Shown here: positions 50,175-60,955 of the stretch, piece by piece
Numbering within the stretch: position 1 is the stretch's first letter
How the letters are laid out: every line of letters begins with the position of its first letter
Origin: a bacterium
GTDB taxonomy: Bacteria; Bacillota; Bacilli; Lactobacillales; Streptococcaceae
DNA: 64,000 nt
Direction: 5' to 3'
NCBI GenBank assembly: GCA_905221345.1
Contig: CAJNCW010000001.1
Coordinates: 1 to 64,000, forward strand
The notes under the pieces: model-generated
What the model saw: only the letters and a program-made list of their open reading frames with translations
The model's database searches: none
Told to the model about the DNA's origin: nothing
Program-made: the position numbers and the translations under genes

Positions 50175-51155
50175 ATGGCTTTAACAGAACAAAAACGTGC
50201 ACGCTTAGAAAAACTTTCAGATGAAAACGGCATTATCTCAGCTCTTGCCTTTGACCAACGTGGTGCTTTGAAACGCCTCATGGCTCAATACCAAACAGAA
50301 GAGCCGACAGTCGCTCAAATGGAAGAACTCAAAGTCTTGGTTGCAGATGAATTGACAAAATACGCTTCATCTATGCTTCTTGACCCTGAGTACGGACTTC
50401 CAGCTACAAAAGCGCTTGATGCCAACGCCGGCCTTCTCCTTGCTTATGAGAAAACAGGATACGACACAACTAGCACAAAACGCTTGCCAGACTGCTTGGA
50501 TGTTTGGTCTGCCAAACGCATCAAAGAACAAGGTGCAGATGCAGTCAAATTCTTGCTTTACTATGATGTAGACAGCTCTGATGAACTCAACCAAGAAAAA
50601 CAAGCCTACATCGAACGCATCGGTTCTGAGTGTGTGGCGGAAGATATTCCTTTCTTCCTTGAAATCCTCGCTTACGATGAAAAAATCGCTGATGCAGGTT
50701 CTGCAGAATACGCTAAAGTAAAACCACACAAGGTTATCGGTGCTATGAAAGTCTTCTCAGACCCACGCTTCAACATCGATGTTTTGAAAGTAGAAGTTCC
50801 AGTCAATGTGAAATACGTTGAAGGCTTTGGCGATGGTGAAATCGTTCATACACGCGAAGAAGCGGCAGCCTTCTTCAAAGCGCAAGACGAAGCAACAAAT
50901 CTTCCTTACATCTACTTAAGTGCAGGTGTATCAGCTAAACTCTTCCAAGAAACCCTTGTCTTTGCCCACGAATCAGGCGCAAACTTCAACGGAGTTCTTT
51001 GTGGCCGTGCAACTTGGGCTGGATCAGTTGAAGCCTACATCAAAGACGGTGAAGCAGCAGCTCGTGAGTGGTTGCGTACAACTGGATTTGAGAACATTGA
51101 CGAACTCAACAAGGTTCTTCAAACAACAGCGACTTCATGGAAAGAACGCGTGTAA
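50175..51155 (+). CDS. lacD: Tagatose-1,6-bisphosphate aldolase LacD
   Basis: A 326-aa class I aldolase that splits tagatose 1,6-bisphosphate into dihydroxyacetone phosphate and glyceraldehyde 3-phosphate. AFDQRGALK near the N-terminus, VKFLLYYD and [14 protein letters not shown] (Schiff-base Lys region) are typical. The same family also contains the regulatory LacD.1 of S. pyogenes, but the catalytic operon context here is complete. Confidence 0.97.
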   Translation: MALTEQKRARLEKLSDENGIISALAFDQRGALKRLMAQYQTEEPTVAQMEELKVLVADELTKYASSMLLDPEYGLPATKALDANAGLLLAYEKTGYDTTSTKRLPDCLDVWSAKRIKEQGADAVKFLLYYDVDSSDELNQEKQAYIERIGSECVAEDIPFFLEILAYDEKIADAGSAEYAKVKPHKVIGAMKVFSDPRFNIDVLKVEVPVNVKYVEGFGDGEIVHTREEAAAFFKAQDEATNLPYIYLSAGVSAKLFQETLVFAHESGANFNGVLCGRATWAGSVEAYIKDGEAAAREWLRTTGFENIDELNKVLQTTATSWKERV

Positions 51156-51210
51156 AATCTTCCTCCTAGTTTAGGAACATGAATCTAAAAAAATTTTAAA
51201 AAAAGTTACA

Positions 51211-51247
51211 TGTAAAGGTTTACAAAACAACTTACTTGTGCTATACT
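51211..51247 (+). promoter_or_regulatory. lacT promoter with cre-like palindrome
   Basis: TTTACA (51219-51224), 17-base spacer and TATACT (51242-51247). TGTAAAGGTTTACA (51211-51224) is a perfect-arm palindrome that fits the cre consensus except for G in place of the central C, and it covers the -35. Confidence 0.7.
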
Positions 51248-51268
51248 TAGATCACAAGTTAATACAAG

Positions 51269-51299
51269 GTGAGTGTTACTAAGTAATATTAGGCATGAT
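51269..51299 (+). promoter_or_regulatory. Ribonucleic antiterminator (RAT) before lacT
   Basis: GAGTGTTACTAAGTAATATT plus AGGCATGATC resembles the RAT hairpins bound by BglG/LacT proteins. Its last bases (51297-51299) are also the first bases of the terminator stem, so the two structures exclude each other. Confidence 0.75.
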
Positions 51300-51352
51300 C
51301 ACAGGTGGATTAGAAATCAATTGATTTTCTAGTTCATTTGTGGTCATTTTTT
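51297..51352 (+). terminator. LacT-controlled leader terminator
   Basis: Outer stem GATCACA/TGTGGTC and inner stem AGAAATCA/TGATTTTCT, then six T residues. It should stop transcription before lacT-lacFEG unless LacT stabilises the RAT. Confidence 0.8.
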
Positions 51353-51389
51353 ATACTCATGTACCTTTAAGATGCAAAAGGAGGTTGCC

Positions 51390-52226
51390 ATGTATCGAAT
51401 TCTAAATCCAATGAATCACAATGTCTCGCTTGTCAGAAATGACAAAGGAGAAGAAGTGATTGTGATTGGTAAAGGGATTGCATTTGGAAAAAAGAAAGGG
51501 GATTTGATTGCTGAAGATCAAGTTGAGAAGATCTTTCGGATGAAGACAGAAGAGTCCAGAGAAAATTTTATGGCTCTGCTCAAAGATGTTCCGCTTGATT
51601 TTATCACAGTGACTTATGAAATCATTGATAAGCTATCAAAGAAATATCATTATCCGATTCAAGAGTATCTCTACGTAACCTTGACAGATCATATTTACTG
51701 TTCTTATCAAGCTCTAACACAAGGAAGGTACAAGGATAGTAATCTGCCAGATATTTCTGCCAAGTATCCGATTGCATTTCAAATTGCAAAAGAAGCCTTT
51801 GAAATCTATCGTCAGAAGTTGACAGATCATTTTCCTGAGGATGAAATTATTCGGATTGCTTATCATTTCATCAATGCCGAAGGCGAGAATGAAGTCCAAG
51901 TGGTTGAGTCGATTGATAAGAGGAAAGAAATTCTCAGGAATGTTGAAGAAGTGCTCAAGAGTTACGCTATTCAACGAACCAAAGAGAATAACCATTTCTA
52001 TGATCGCTTTATGATTCATCTCAATTATTTTTTGGATTATTTAGACCGTTCCAGAGATGATAATCAATCTCTTCTAGATATGGAAGACCATATCAAACAA
52101 TCCTATCCAAAGGCATTTGAGGTCGGCTCCAAGATTTATGATGTGATTACGCAACATACGGGTCTTGATTTGTATAAGAGTGAGCGAGTTTATCTAGTTC
52201 TACATATACAACGTTTACTGTCATAA
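51390..52226 (+). CDS. lacT: LacT, BglG-family transcriptional antiterminator
   Basis: A 278-aa antiterminator with an RNA-binding CAT domain (about 1-55) and two PTS-regulation domains (about 65-165 and 172-278) whose His residues are phosphorylated by HPr and LacE. The RAT/terminator pair lies directly upstream, so it controls its own gene and lacFEG. An ATG at 51372 is in frame, but AAAGGAGG within that extension serves the ATG at 51390, giving the family N-terminus [11 protein letters not shown]. Confidence 0.95.
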   Translation: MYRILNPMNHNVSLVRNDKGEEVIVIGKGIAFGKKKGDLIAEDQVEKIFRMKTEESRENFMALLKDVPLDFITVTYEIIDKLSKKYHYPIQEYLYVTLTDHIYCSYQALTQGRYKDSNLPDISAKYPIAFQIAKEAFEIYRQKLTDHFPEDEIIRIAYHFINAEGENEVQVVESIDKRKEILRNVEEVLKSYAIQRTKENNHFYDRFMIHLNYFLDYLDRSRDDNQSLLDMEDHIKQSYPKAFEVGSKIYDVITQHTGLDLYKSERVYLVLHIQRLLS

Positions 52227-52260
52227 GATTTATCAAATAATATATAAGGAGGATTCTATC

Positions 52261-52578
52261 ATGAATAGAGAAGAAGTAACATTATTAGGTTTTGAAATTG
52301 TTGCCTATGCTGGCGATGCTCGATCAAAACTATTGGAAGCCTTGAAGGCTGCTGAAGCTGGTAATTTTGCGAAAGCGGATAGCTTAGTTGAGGAAGCTGG
52401 TGGCTGTATCGCCGATGCTCATCACGCGCAAACAAGTCTATTGACCAAGGAGGCAGCTGGTGAAGACTTGGCTTATAGTGTGACCATGATGCACGGTCAA
52501 GATCACTTGATGACAACTATCTTGCTCAAAGATTTGATGCACCATTTAATCGAACTCTACAAGAGAGGAGTTAAGTAA
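52261..52578 (+). CDS. lacF: Lactose PTS IIA component LacF
   Basis: A 105-aa all-helical lactose/cellobiose-class EIIA. Phosphorylated His lies in DAHHAQT (about 60-64 and the conserved HGQDHLM His further on). It overlaps lacE by one base (TAATG). Confidence 0.95.
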   Translation: MNREEVTLLGFEIVAYAGDARSKLLEALKAAEAGNFAKADSLVEEAGGCIADAHHAQTSLLTKEAAGEDLAYSVTMMHGQDHLMTTILLKDLMHHLIELYKRGVK

Positions 52579-54272
52579 TGAACAAACTAATTTCATTTAT
52601 CGAGAAAGGGAAGCCTTTCTTTGAAAAACTGTCTCGTAATATCTACCTTCGTGCCATTCGAGATGGTTTCATTGCTGGTATGCCTGTCATTCTCTTCTCA
52701 AGTATCTTTATCTTGATTGCCTTTGTTCCTAATTCATGGGGCTTTAAATGGTCTGATGAAGTTGTTAATCTCCTAATGAAACCTTATAGCTATTCAATGG
52801 GGATTCTAGCTCTCTTGGTAGCTGGTACAACAGCTAAGTCATTGACTGACTCAGTAAACCGAAGTATGGAGAAAACCAATCAAATCAACTATATGTCAAC
52901 ACTTTTGGCAGCGATTGTTGGTTTGTTGATGTTAGCAGCTGATCCGATTGAAGGTGGATTTGCGACAGGTTTCCTTGGGACAAAAGGGTTGCTTTCAGCC
53001 TTTCTTGCTGCCTTTGTTACCGTAGCAATCTATAAGGTTTGTGTTAAGAACAACGTCACTATTCGTATGCCTGATGAAGTTCCACCCAATATCTCACAAG
53101 TTTTTAAAGATGTGATTCCATTCACTCTTTCAGTTGTTTCTCTTTATGCTCTTGATTTACTGGCTCGTCATTTTGTTGGTGCAAGCGTAGCTGAATCAAT
53201 CGGTAAATTCTTTGCACCATTATTCTCAGCTGCTGATGGTTATCTTGGTATTACCATTATCTTTGGGGCTTTTGCCTTCTTCTGGTTTGTTGGTATCCAC
53301 GGTCCTTCCATCGTCGAGCCTGCAATCGCAGCGATTACCTATGCAAATGCTGAAGTCAATTTGAACCTTCTCCAACAAGGGATGCATGCAGACAAGATTC
53401 TTACTTCAGGTACACAAATGTTTATCGTTACCATGGGTGGTACAGGTGCAACACTGGTTGTTCCATTCATGTTCATGTGGTTAACCAAATCAAAACGAAA
53501 CCGTGCAATCGGACGTGCATCAGTAGTACCAACCTTCTTTGGTGTGAATGAACCAATCCTGTTTGGTGCACCACTTGTCTTGAACCCAATCTTCTTTATT
53601 CCATTTATCTTTGCGCCAATCGCAAACGTCTGGATTTTCAAATTCTTCATTGAAACGCTCGGCATGAACTCATTTACTGCCAACCTTCCTTGGACAACAC
53701 CAGGTCCGCTCGGTATTGTTCTCGGTACAAACTTCCAAGTTCTATCGTTCATTCTTGCTGCCCTTCTAATCGTTGTTGACATTGTCATTTACTATCCATT
53801 CCTTAAAGTCTATGATGAACAAATCCTTGAAGAAGAGCGTTCTGGTAAAGTTAATGATGAATTAAAAGAAAAAGTAGCTGCAAACTTCAATACTGCCAAA
53901 GCAGATGCGATTCTTGAAAAAGCAGGTATAGAAGCAGCGCAAAACACAATCACTGAGGAAACAAATGTTCTCGTTCTCTGTGCAGGCGGAGGAACAAGTG
54001 GCCTTCTTGCAAATGCTCTAAACAAGGCAGCCGCGGAGTACAAGGTTCCTGTTAAAGCAGCAGCTGGTGGCTATGGTGCTCACCGTGAAATGTTGCCAGA
54101 GTTTGATCTGGTTATCCTTGCTCCTCAAGTTGCTTCAAACTTTGAAGACATGAAGGCCGAAACCGATAAACTTGGTATCAAACTTGCTAAGACAGAAGGT
54201 GGCCAATACATTAAACTGACTCGCGATGGAAAAGGCGCTCTTGCCTTTGTTCAAGCGCAGTTCGAAGAATAA
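52578..54272 (+). CDS. lacE: Lactose PTS IIBC component LacE
   Basis: A 564-aa fused IIC-IIB protein: a membrane domain of about ten helices (1-420) including [14 protein letters not shown], then a IIB domain with phosphorylated Cys in [12 protein letters not shown] (about 475). It imports lactose as lactose 6-phosphate. Matches streptococcal LacE in length. Confidence 0.97.
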   Translation: MNKLISFIEKGKPFFEKLSRNIYLRAIRDGFIAGMPVILFSSIFILIAFVPNSWGFKWSDEVVNLLMKPYSYSMGILALLVAGTTAKSLTDSVNRSMEKTNQINYMSTLLAAIVGLLMLAADPIEGGFATGFLGTKGLLSAFLAAFVTVAIYKVCVKNNVTIRMPDEVPPNISQVFKDVIPFTLSVVSLYALDLLARHFVGASVAESIGKFFAPLFSAADGYLGITIIFGAFAFFWFVGIHGPSIVEPAIAAITYANAEVNLNLLQQGMHADKILTSGTQMFIVTMGGTGATLVVPFMFMWLTKSKRNRAIGRASVVPTFFGVNEPILFGAPLVLNPIFFIPFIFAPIANVWIFKFFIETLGMNSFTANLPWTTPGPLGIVLGTNFQVLSFILAALLIVVDIVIYYPFLKVYDEQILEEERSGKVNDELKEKVAANFNTAKADAILEKAGIEAAQNTITEETNVLVLCAGGGTSGLLANALNKAAAEYKVPVKAAAGGYGAHREMLPEFDLVILAPQVASNFEDMKAETDKLGIKLAKTEGGQYIKLTRDGKGALAFVQAQFEE

Positions 54273-54344
54273 AATGTAAATAGCGAAGAAGTGAGATGGA
54301 GGAACTCCTCCCAACTATACCCCCATCTCATTTCTATTTCTTGA

Positions 54345-55763
<1,419 letters not shown>

Positions 55764-55771
55764 AATTCAAC

Positions 55772-55806
55772 AAAAATTCCCCACCAGAAAGGTAGGGGAT
55801 TTCTTA
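55772..55806. terminator. Terminator between lacG and lacR
   Basis: AAATTCCCCACC/GGTAGGGGATTT imperfect stem with A- and T-rich flanks; serves two convergent genes. Confidence 0.75.
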
Positions 55807-56571
55807 TGGTTTTGATAAAAGAATGGTTGTTTGTTTCGACAAATCTTCAAATGTCTCCTGACTCAGTTTGGAATCTGAAACGATGGTATCAATCTCTGAG
55901 ATATTGTAGAAAGTGTAAAAATCAAACTTATTAAACTTACTGTGGTCTGCTAGTAAGTATTTTTTATTGGCATTATTCAAGGCGATTCGTTGAGCCTCGC
56001 CCTCTTCTTCACTGAAAGTAGCAATTGCCTTATCCTTAATACCATTACAGCTTACAAAAGCTTTAGAAAACTGAAGATTGGTCAAATCCTGTAAGGTAAG
56101 TGTCCCTACAAAAGCACCAGTGATAGAACGATAATTTCCACCAATCAAAATCAAATCTGTTAGTTTTCGTTCGTTTAGGATGAGAAAAACAGGAAGACTG
56201 TTTGTTACAACACGAATATTATCAATTGGGAGTTCACGAGCAAAACATTCTAAGGTTGTTCCTGGCCCGATAAAAATAGTTTCACCTTCGTCAATCAAAT
56301 GACCTGCAAAACGGCTAATTTCTTGCTTTTCAGCAATCTGCAAACCTTGTTTTTCAACATTTGAGCGTTCGTTGTTTAAGAGAGAACCTGTACGAAGTTT
56401 TTCAGCACCACCGTGCACGCGTACCAGCAAATCTTTATCTGCCAGTTCTTGTAAGTAGCGGCGAGCTGTCATATCTGACACATCAAGACTCTCCATAATT
56501 TCTTTTACAGTAATGGTGCCTTTTGTGTTTACTGCTTCTAGAATACTATCTAGTTTTTCTTGCTTTAGCAT
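55804..56571 (-). CDS. lacR: LacR, DeoR-family repressor
   Basis: A 255-aa regulator with an N-terminal DeoR winged helix-turn-helix (about 3-57; VKEIMESLDVSDMTARRYLQ) and a sugar-phosphate-sensing domain (about 75-255; GPGTTLECFA, ILIGGNYR). It is expected to repress the lac genes until tagatose 6-phosphate or a related sugar phosphate appears. A GTG at 56580 is in frame, but GAGG lies 8 bases before the ATG at 56571. Convergent with lacG. Confidence 0.92.
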   Translation of the reverse strand: MLKQEKLDSILEAVNTKGTITVKEIMESLDVSDMTARRYLQELADKDLLVRVHGGAEKLRTGSLLNNERSNVEKQGLQIAEKQEISRFAGHLIDEGETIFIGPGTTLECFARELPIDNIRVVTNSLPVFLILNERKLTDLILIGGNYRSITGAFVGTLTLQDLTNLQFSKAFVSCNGIKDKAIATFSEEEGEAQRIALNNANKKYLLADHSKFNKFDFYTFYNISEIDTIVSDSKLSQETFEDLSKQTTILLSKP

Positions 56572-56599
56572 CCTTATCACCTCGATTTCTACTATTATT

Positions 56600-56656
56600 A
56601 TCTTACCATAAAACGCTCAATCAATCAAATAGAAAAAGAACAAAATAAAACAAAAA
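56600..56656 (-). promoter_or_regulatory. lacR promoter and upstream candidate operator
   Basis: On the minus strand TTGATT (56623-56628), 17-base spacer, TAAGAT (56600-56605). Upstream, on the plus strand, GAACAAAATAAAACAAAAA (56638-56656) is identical to the motif before the PTS promoter. Part of it doubles as the T-run of the nrdF terminator. Confidence 0.6.
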
Positions 56657-56697
56657 CAAAAATATCATAGTTTATTTAAACAAACCATGATATTTTG
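56653..56697 (-). terminator. Terminator after nrdF
   Basis: Outer arms AATATCAT/ATGATATT and inner GTTT/AAAC form a long stem; on the minus strand TTTTTGTTTTTG follows. Confidence 0.75.
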
Positions 56698-56711
56698 AAT
56701 GATTGGTCAAA

Positions 56712-57674
56712 TTAGTCTAAACCGTAGTTGTAATCCTCGTCTTGCATGGCTTCAACTTCACCAAGAAGGTAACCATTTCCGACTTGAGAGAAGAAGTCGT
56801 GGTTAGAAGTTCCTGTTGAGATTCCATTCATAACGATTGGGTTGACATCATCAGCTGAATCTGGGAAGAGTGGATCTTGTCCTAGGTTCATAAGAGCCTT
56901 ATTGGCATTGTAACGAAGGAAAGTTTTAACTTCCTCAGTCCAGCCAACACCGTCATAGAGGCTTTCTGTATAGCCCTCTTCGTTCTCGTAGAGAGTGTAG
57001 AGCAGGTCGTACATCCATTCTTTGAGCTTTTCTTGCTCTTCTTCAGGTAATTCGTTAAAGCCAAGTTGGAATTTGTAACCAATATAAGTTCCGTGAACAG
57101 ACTCATCACGAATGATCAGTTTGATGATTTCCGCAACGTTAGCCAGTTTGTTGTTACCGAGATAGTAGAGTGGGGTGAAGAAACCAGAGTAGAAGAGGAA
57201 GGTTTCAAGGAAGACACTGGCAACTTTCTTTTCTAGTGGGCTACCATTGAGGTAGATTTCATTGATAATTTCAGCTTTTATTTGTAGGTAGGGGTTTGTG
57301 TTAGTCCATTCAAAGATCTCTTCAATTTCAGCCTTGGTATTCAAGGTTGAAAAGATAGAAGAGTAAGATTTTGCGTGGACAGATTCCATAAACTGGATAT
57401 TGTTGAAAACAGCTTCCTCATGCGGTGTACGGATGTCTGAGCGAAGCGCCTGAACTCCTGTTTCAGATTGCATGGTATCTAAAAGGGTCAAACCACCAAA
57501 GACTTTTCCAACCAAGTCTTTTTCTTTGTTTGATAGTTTTCTCCAGTCGTCTAGGTCATTTGACAAGGGGATACGCGTATCGAGCCAGAATTGCTCCGTC
57601 AGCTTTTCCCAAGTTGATTTGTCGATGACATCTTCGATGGCATTCCAGTTAATGGCTTTGTAGTAAGTTTCCAT
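56712..57674 (-). CDS. nrdF: Class Ib ribonucleotide reductase beta subunit NrdF
   Basis: A 320-aa di-metal/tyrosyl-radical subunit that supplies the radical to NrdE. Metal-ligand motifs MESVHAKSYSSIF (Glu/His) and RDESVHGTYIG (Glu/His) and the flexible C-terminus are present. It lies downstream of nrdE but has a separate promoter, and a terminator separates the two. No nrdI, the flavodoxin that activates NrdF, is in this window. Confidence 0.97.
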   Translation of the reverse strand: METYYKAINWNAIEDVIDKSTWEKLTEQFWLDTRIPLSNDLDDWRKLSNKEKDLVGKVFGGLTLLDTMQSETGVQALRSDIRTPHEEAVFNNIQFMESVHAKSYSSIFSTLNTKAEIEEIFEWTNTNPYLQIKAEIINEIYLNGSPLEKKVASVFLETFLFYSGFFTPLYYLGNNKLANVAEIIKLIIRDESVHGTYIGYKFQLGFNELPEEEQEKLKEWMYDLLYTLYENEEGYTESLYDGVGWTEEVKTFLRYNANKALMNLGQDPLFPDSADDVNPIVMNGISTGTSNHDFFSQVGNGYLLGEVEAMQDEDYNYGLD

Positions 57675-57721
57675 TTGAAATCTCTTTCTGTATGTAATAA
57701 TGCGATTGCCGAATCATCTCT

Positions 57722-57730
57722 ATTTTATCA
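57722..57730 (-). promoter_or_regulatory. Extended -10 promoter of nrdF
   Basis: TGATAAAAT on the minus strand, about 48 bases before nrdF. No NrdR-type box was found near it. Confidence 0.5.
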
Positions 57731-57752
57731 TAGTCTGAGAAGAGTATCGCAC

Positions 57753-57776
57753 AAAAAGTCGGAAGACCGACTTTTT
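57753..57776. terminator. Terminator between nrdE and nrdF
   Basis: Perfect 10-bp stem AAAAAGTCGG/CCGACTTTTT with a 4-base loop. On the minus strand it follows nrdE by about 90 bases. The gap holds only a 16-codon frame without a start signal. Confidence 0.85.
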
Positions 57777-57867
57777 AGTTTTTCATAGTATTAAGATACT
57801 TAGCAAGTTTTGTCTGGCGGTTAACTTAATCAGTAGTCTGAGAAAAAGTGGTTGCCTCAGATAAAAA

Positions 57868-60027
57868 TTAAATCACACAGCTTTCACATTGGTTAGCACC
57901 AACTTCCCCACCGTCGTCTGTAAAGGTACGGACGTAGTAGATAGATTTGATACCCTTGTTAAAGGCATAGTTACGAAGGATAGACAAGTCACGTGTCGTT
58001 TGTTTGTTCTCTTTCTTCCATTCGTAAAGATCTTTTGGAATGTCGCTACGCATGAAGAGAGTGAGTGAAAGCCCTTGGTCCACGTGCTCAGTCGCAGCAG
58101 CGTAAACATCAATCACCTTACGCATATCCATGTCATAAGCAGAAGTGTAGTAAGGGATAGTATCTGTTGACAAACCTGCGGCAGGATAGTAGATTTTACC
58201 AATTTTCTTTTCTTGACGTTCTTCGATACGTTGTGTAATCGGGTGGATAGAAGCAGAAACATCGTTGATGTAGCTGATAGAACCATTTGGAGCAACAGCT
58301 AGACGGTTTTGGTGATAAAGTCCATCTGCTTGAACCTTTTCGCGAAGTTCAGCCCAGTCAGCAGCGCTTGGAATAAAGACATCTTTAAAGAGTTCTTTAA
58401 CACGGTCTGATTTTGGAACAAATTCGCCTGTCACATACTTGTCGAAGTAGCTTCCGTTAGCATAGTCTGATTTTTCAAAGTTGTGGAAGGTGATACCACG
58501 TTCGCGTGCGATATTGTTTGACTCAACCAAGGTCCAGTAGTTCATAAGCATAAAGTAGATGCTTGTAAATTCAATTGACTCAGGTGATCCGTACTCAATC
58601 AGTTGTTGCGCAAGGTAACTATGAAGTCCCATGGCACCAAGACCAAAGGTGTGGGCCAAACTATTTCCGTGGTCGATAGTAGGGACAGCTACGATGTGTG
58701 AACTATCTGTAACGAAAGTAAGGGCACGAACCATAGCGCGAATAGAACGACCAAAGTCAGGTGAGGTCATCATGTTGACAACGTTGGTTGAACCAAGGTT
58801 ACATGAAACGTCTGTTCCCATTTGAAGGAATTCTTGAGCATCGTTGATCAAGCTTGGTTCTTGAACTTGAAGAATCTCAGAACACAAGTTACTCATGATA
58901 ATCTTACCATCAACTGGGTTTGCACGGTTAGCCGTATCAATATTGACGACATAAGGGTAACCAGATTCTTGTTGCAATTTAGAGATTTCAGTTTCCAAAT
59001 CACGCGCCTTGATTTTTGTCTTGCGGATGTTTGGATTTGCGACTAATTCATCGTATTTTTCAGTGATGTCGATGTAGTTGAACGGCACACCGTATTCAAG
59101 TTCTACAGAATATGGGCTAAAGAGATACATTTCTTCATTTTTACGAGCTAATTCGTAGAATTTATCGGGGACCACAACACCAAGTGAAAGGGTCTTAACA
59201 CGAACTTTTTCATCGGCATTTTCTTTCTTAGTGGAAAGGAAAGCGATGATATCTGGGTGAAAGACATTGAGGTAGACAACCCCAGCACCTTGACGTTGCC
59301 CGAGTTGGTTTGAGTAAGAGAAGCTGTCTTCGAAGAGTTTCATAACTGGTACGACACCAGAAGCGGCACCTTCATAGCCTTTGATAGGAGCTCCAGCTTC
59401 ACGAAGGTTGCTGAGGGAAATTCCCACACCACCACCGATACGTGAAAGTTGAAGAGCAGAGTTGATAGAACGTCCGATAGAGTTCATATCATCTGTCACC
59501 TGGATCAAGAAGCAAGATACCAATTCTCCACGACGAGCCCGGCCTGCGTTCAAAAAGGAAGGAGTAGCTGGTTGGTAGCGTTGGTGGATGATTTCATTGG
59601 CAATATCAGTCGCAATCGCTTCATCCCCGTCAGCAAAATAAAGCGCGTTAAAGAAGACTCGGTCTTCCATGCTTTCAAGATAGTATTCCCCGTCGTTAGT
59701 CTTCAAGGCATACTGGTTGTAAAACTTATAGGCAGCCATGAATGATTTGAATTGGAAGTTTTGGTCCTTGATAAATTGATGCAATTCTTCCAAAAACTCT
59801 GGACGGTACTTCTTGAGAAATGCAGTTTCGATATAGTTGTGTTCAATGAGGTAGTTGATTTTATCAGTGATTGAATCAAAAACCATGGTATTTGGAATCA
59901 CGTTTTCTTTAAAGAAGGCATCCAAGGCTTCTTTGTCTTTATGAAGCATGATTTGTCCATTAACAGGACGGTTGATTTCGTTATTAAGACGGAAGTAAGT
60001 TACGTCCTCAAGATGTTTTAATCCCAT
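57868..60027 (-). CDS. nrdE: Class Ib ribonucleotide reductase alpha subunit NrdE
   Basis: The 719-aa catalytic subunit that reduces ribonucleoside diphosphates to deoxy forms. N-terminal domain without an ATP cone, active-site cysteines in ELVSCFLIQV and SNLCSEI, and C-terminal redox pair QCESCVI that is re-reduced by NrdH. AAGGGAAA precedes the start. nrdH lies 80 bases upstream in the same transcript. Confidence 0.97.
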   Translation of the reverse strand: MGLKHLEDVTYFRLNNEINRPVNGQIMLHKDKEALDAFFKENVIPNTMVFDSITDKINYLIEHNYIETAFLKKYRPEFLEELHQFIKDQNFQFKSFMAAYKFYNQYALKTNDGEYYLESMEDRVFFNALYFADGDEAIATDIANEIIHQRYQPATPSFLNAGRARRGELVSCFLIQVTDDMNSIGRSINSALQLSRIGGGVGISLSNLREAGAPIKGYEGAASGVVPVMKLFEDSFSYSNQLGQRQGAGVVYLNVFHPDIIAFLSTKKENADEKVRVKTLSLGVVVPDKFYELARKNEEMYLFSPYSVELEYGVPFNYIDITEKYDELVANPNIRKTKIKARDLETEISKLQQESGYPYVVNIDTANRANPVDGKIIMSNLCSEILQVQEPSLINDAQEFLQMGTDVSCNLGSTNVVNMMTSPDFGRSIRAMVRALTFVTDSSHIVAVPTIDHGNSLAHTFGLGAMGLHSYLAQQLIEYGSPESIEFTSIYFMLMNYWTLVESNNIARERGITFHNFEKSDYANGSYFDKYVTGEFVPKSDRVKELFKDVFIPSAADWAELREKVQADGLYHQNRLAVAPNGSISYINDVSASIHPITQRIEERQEKKIGKIYYPAAGLSTDTIPYYTSAYDMDMRKVIDVYAAATEHVDQGLSLTLFMRSDIPKDLYEWKKENKQTTRDLSILRNYAFNKGIKSIYYVRTFTDDGGEVGANQCESCVI

Positions 60028-60107
60028 AAAATTTCCCTTATCTAATTACAAAAGAAAGGCTTCTAAGTTAGCCCTAGAAGCAGTTTCTTCTGGATGATGT
60101 ACTAAGA

Positions 60108-60326
60108 TTATGCTAATTGTTTCAGTTTTCCTGGTTGGAAGCCTGAAAAGACTTCAGTTGGTGTTTGGATAACAGGAGCAGCGCTGAAACCAAGCTCTTT
60201 AACTTGATCAATATACTCAGGTTGCTCGTCGAGATTGATCTCACGATAAGCGACATTGTTGCTATCTAAGAAACGTTTGGTCATTTTACATTGTACACAA
60301 TTATTTTTAGAATAAACCGTTACCAT
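60108..60326 (-). CDS. nrdH: Glutaredoxin-like NrdH
   Basis: A 72-aa redoxin that reduces NrdE. Active-site CVQC (Cys11, Cys14) and the C-terminal GFSAAPVI and FSGFQPGKL segments are typical. AGGAG precedes the start. First gene of the nrdHE transcript, under NrdR-type boxes. Confidence 0.95.
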   Translation of the reverse strand: MVTVYSKNNCVQCKMTKRFLDSNNVAYREINLDEQPEYIDQVKELGFSAAPVIQTPTEVFSGFQPGKLKQLA

Positions 60327-60361
60327 TTTCGTAACTCCTCATAAAATTTGATTACTTTCTT

Positions 60362-60389
60362 AGTATATCAGAAAAAAAAACTTTGTCAA
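60362..60389 (-). promoter_or_regulatory. Promoter of nrdHE
   Basis: On the minus strand consensus TTGACA (60384-60389), 16-base spacer and TATACT (60362-60367). Confidence 0.8.
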
Positions 60390-60396
60390 ACAATTT

Positions 60397-60454
60397 TGAC
60401 TAAATATTGTGTTTTAGATAAAAATATTTAAAAATAGGACACTATATATAGTGT
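60397..60454. promoter_or_regulatory. Two NrdR-type boxes upstream of nrdHE
   Basis: ACACTATATATAGTGT (60439-60454) is a perfect palindrome matching the NrdR consensus. TGACTAAATATTGTGT (60397-60412) matches at 13 of 16 positions and lies 7 bases upstream of the -35. The start-to-start distance is 42 bases, four helical turns. NrdR with dATP/ATP would repress here. Confidence 0.85.
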
Positions 60455-60596
60455 AATGCAATTGATGAAGATTGCGTTTTCATTGAACTATCAAAGACTG
60501 ATGAGAACTCAAAACTATATCCTGTATGTTGGTAATTTATATAGAAGATTTTCAGCAAGTTATCTGAAAGGAAATTGAAGAAAGTTCATAAAATAC

Positions 60597-60625
60597 TTGA
60601 AAAATTATCTTGAAGGTGATATAAT
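60597..60625 (+). promoter_or_regulatory. Promoter of ptsHI
   Basis: TTGAAA (60597-60602), 17-base spacer and extended -10 TGATATAAT ending at 60625. The rest of 60455-60596 shows no gene. Confidence 0.8.
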
Positions 60626-60687
60626 ACACTATTGTAAGGGTTATCACTTATAACTCAAATAGAAAACACTTAAAGGAGAGTCAAACT

Positions 60688-60951
60688 ATGGCTTCTAAAG
60701 ATTTCCACGTAGTGGCAGAAACAGGTATTCACGCACGTCCAGCAACATTGTTGGTTCAAACAGCTAGCAAATTTGCTTCAGATATCACTCTTGAGTACAA
60801 AGGTAAATCAGTAAACCTTAAATCTATCATGGGTGTTATGAGTCTTGGTGTTGGCCAAGGTGCTGACGTTACAATTTCAGCTGAAGGTGCAGATGCTGAC
60901 GATGCAATCGCTGCTATCTCAGAAACAATGGAAAAAGAAGGATTGGCATAA
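60688..60951 (+). CDS. ptsH: Phosphocarrier protein HPr
   Basis: An 87-aa HPr. His15 (GIHARPA) carries phosphate from enzyme I to all PTS IIA proteins, including those encoded here. Ser46 (LKSIMGV) is the HPr-kinase site that makes HPr-Ser-P, the CcpA co-repressor acting on cre sites. Strong AAAGGAG. ptsI follows after 4 bases. Confidence 0.98.
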   Translation: MASKDFHVVAETGIHARPATLLVQTASKFASDITLEYKGKSVNLKSIMGVMSLGVGQGADVTISAEGADADDAIAAISETMEKEGLA

Positions 60952-60955
60952 GGAA

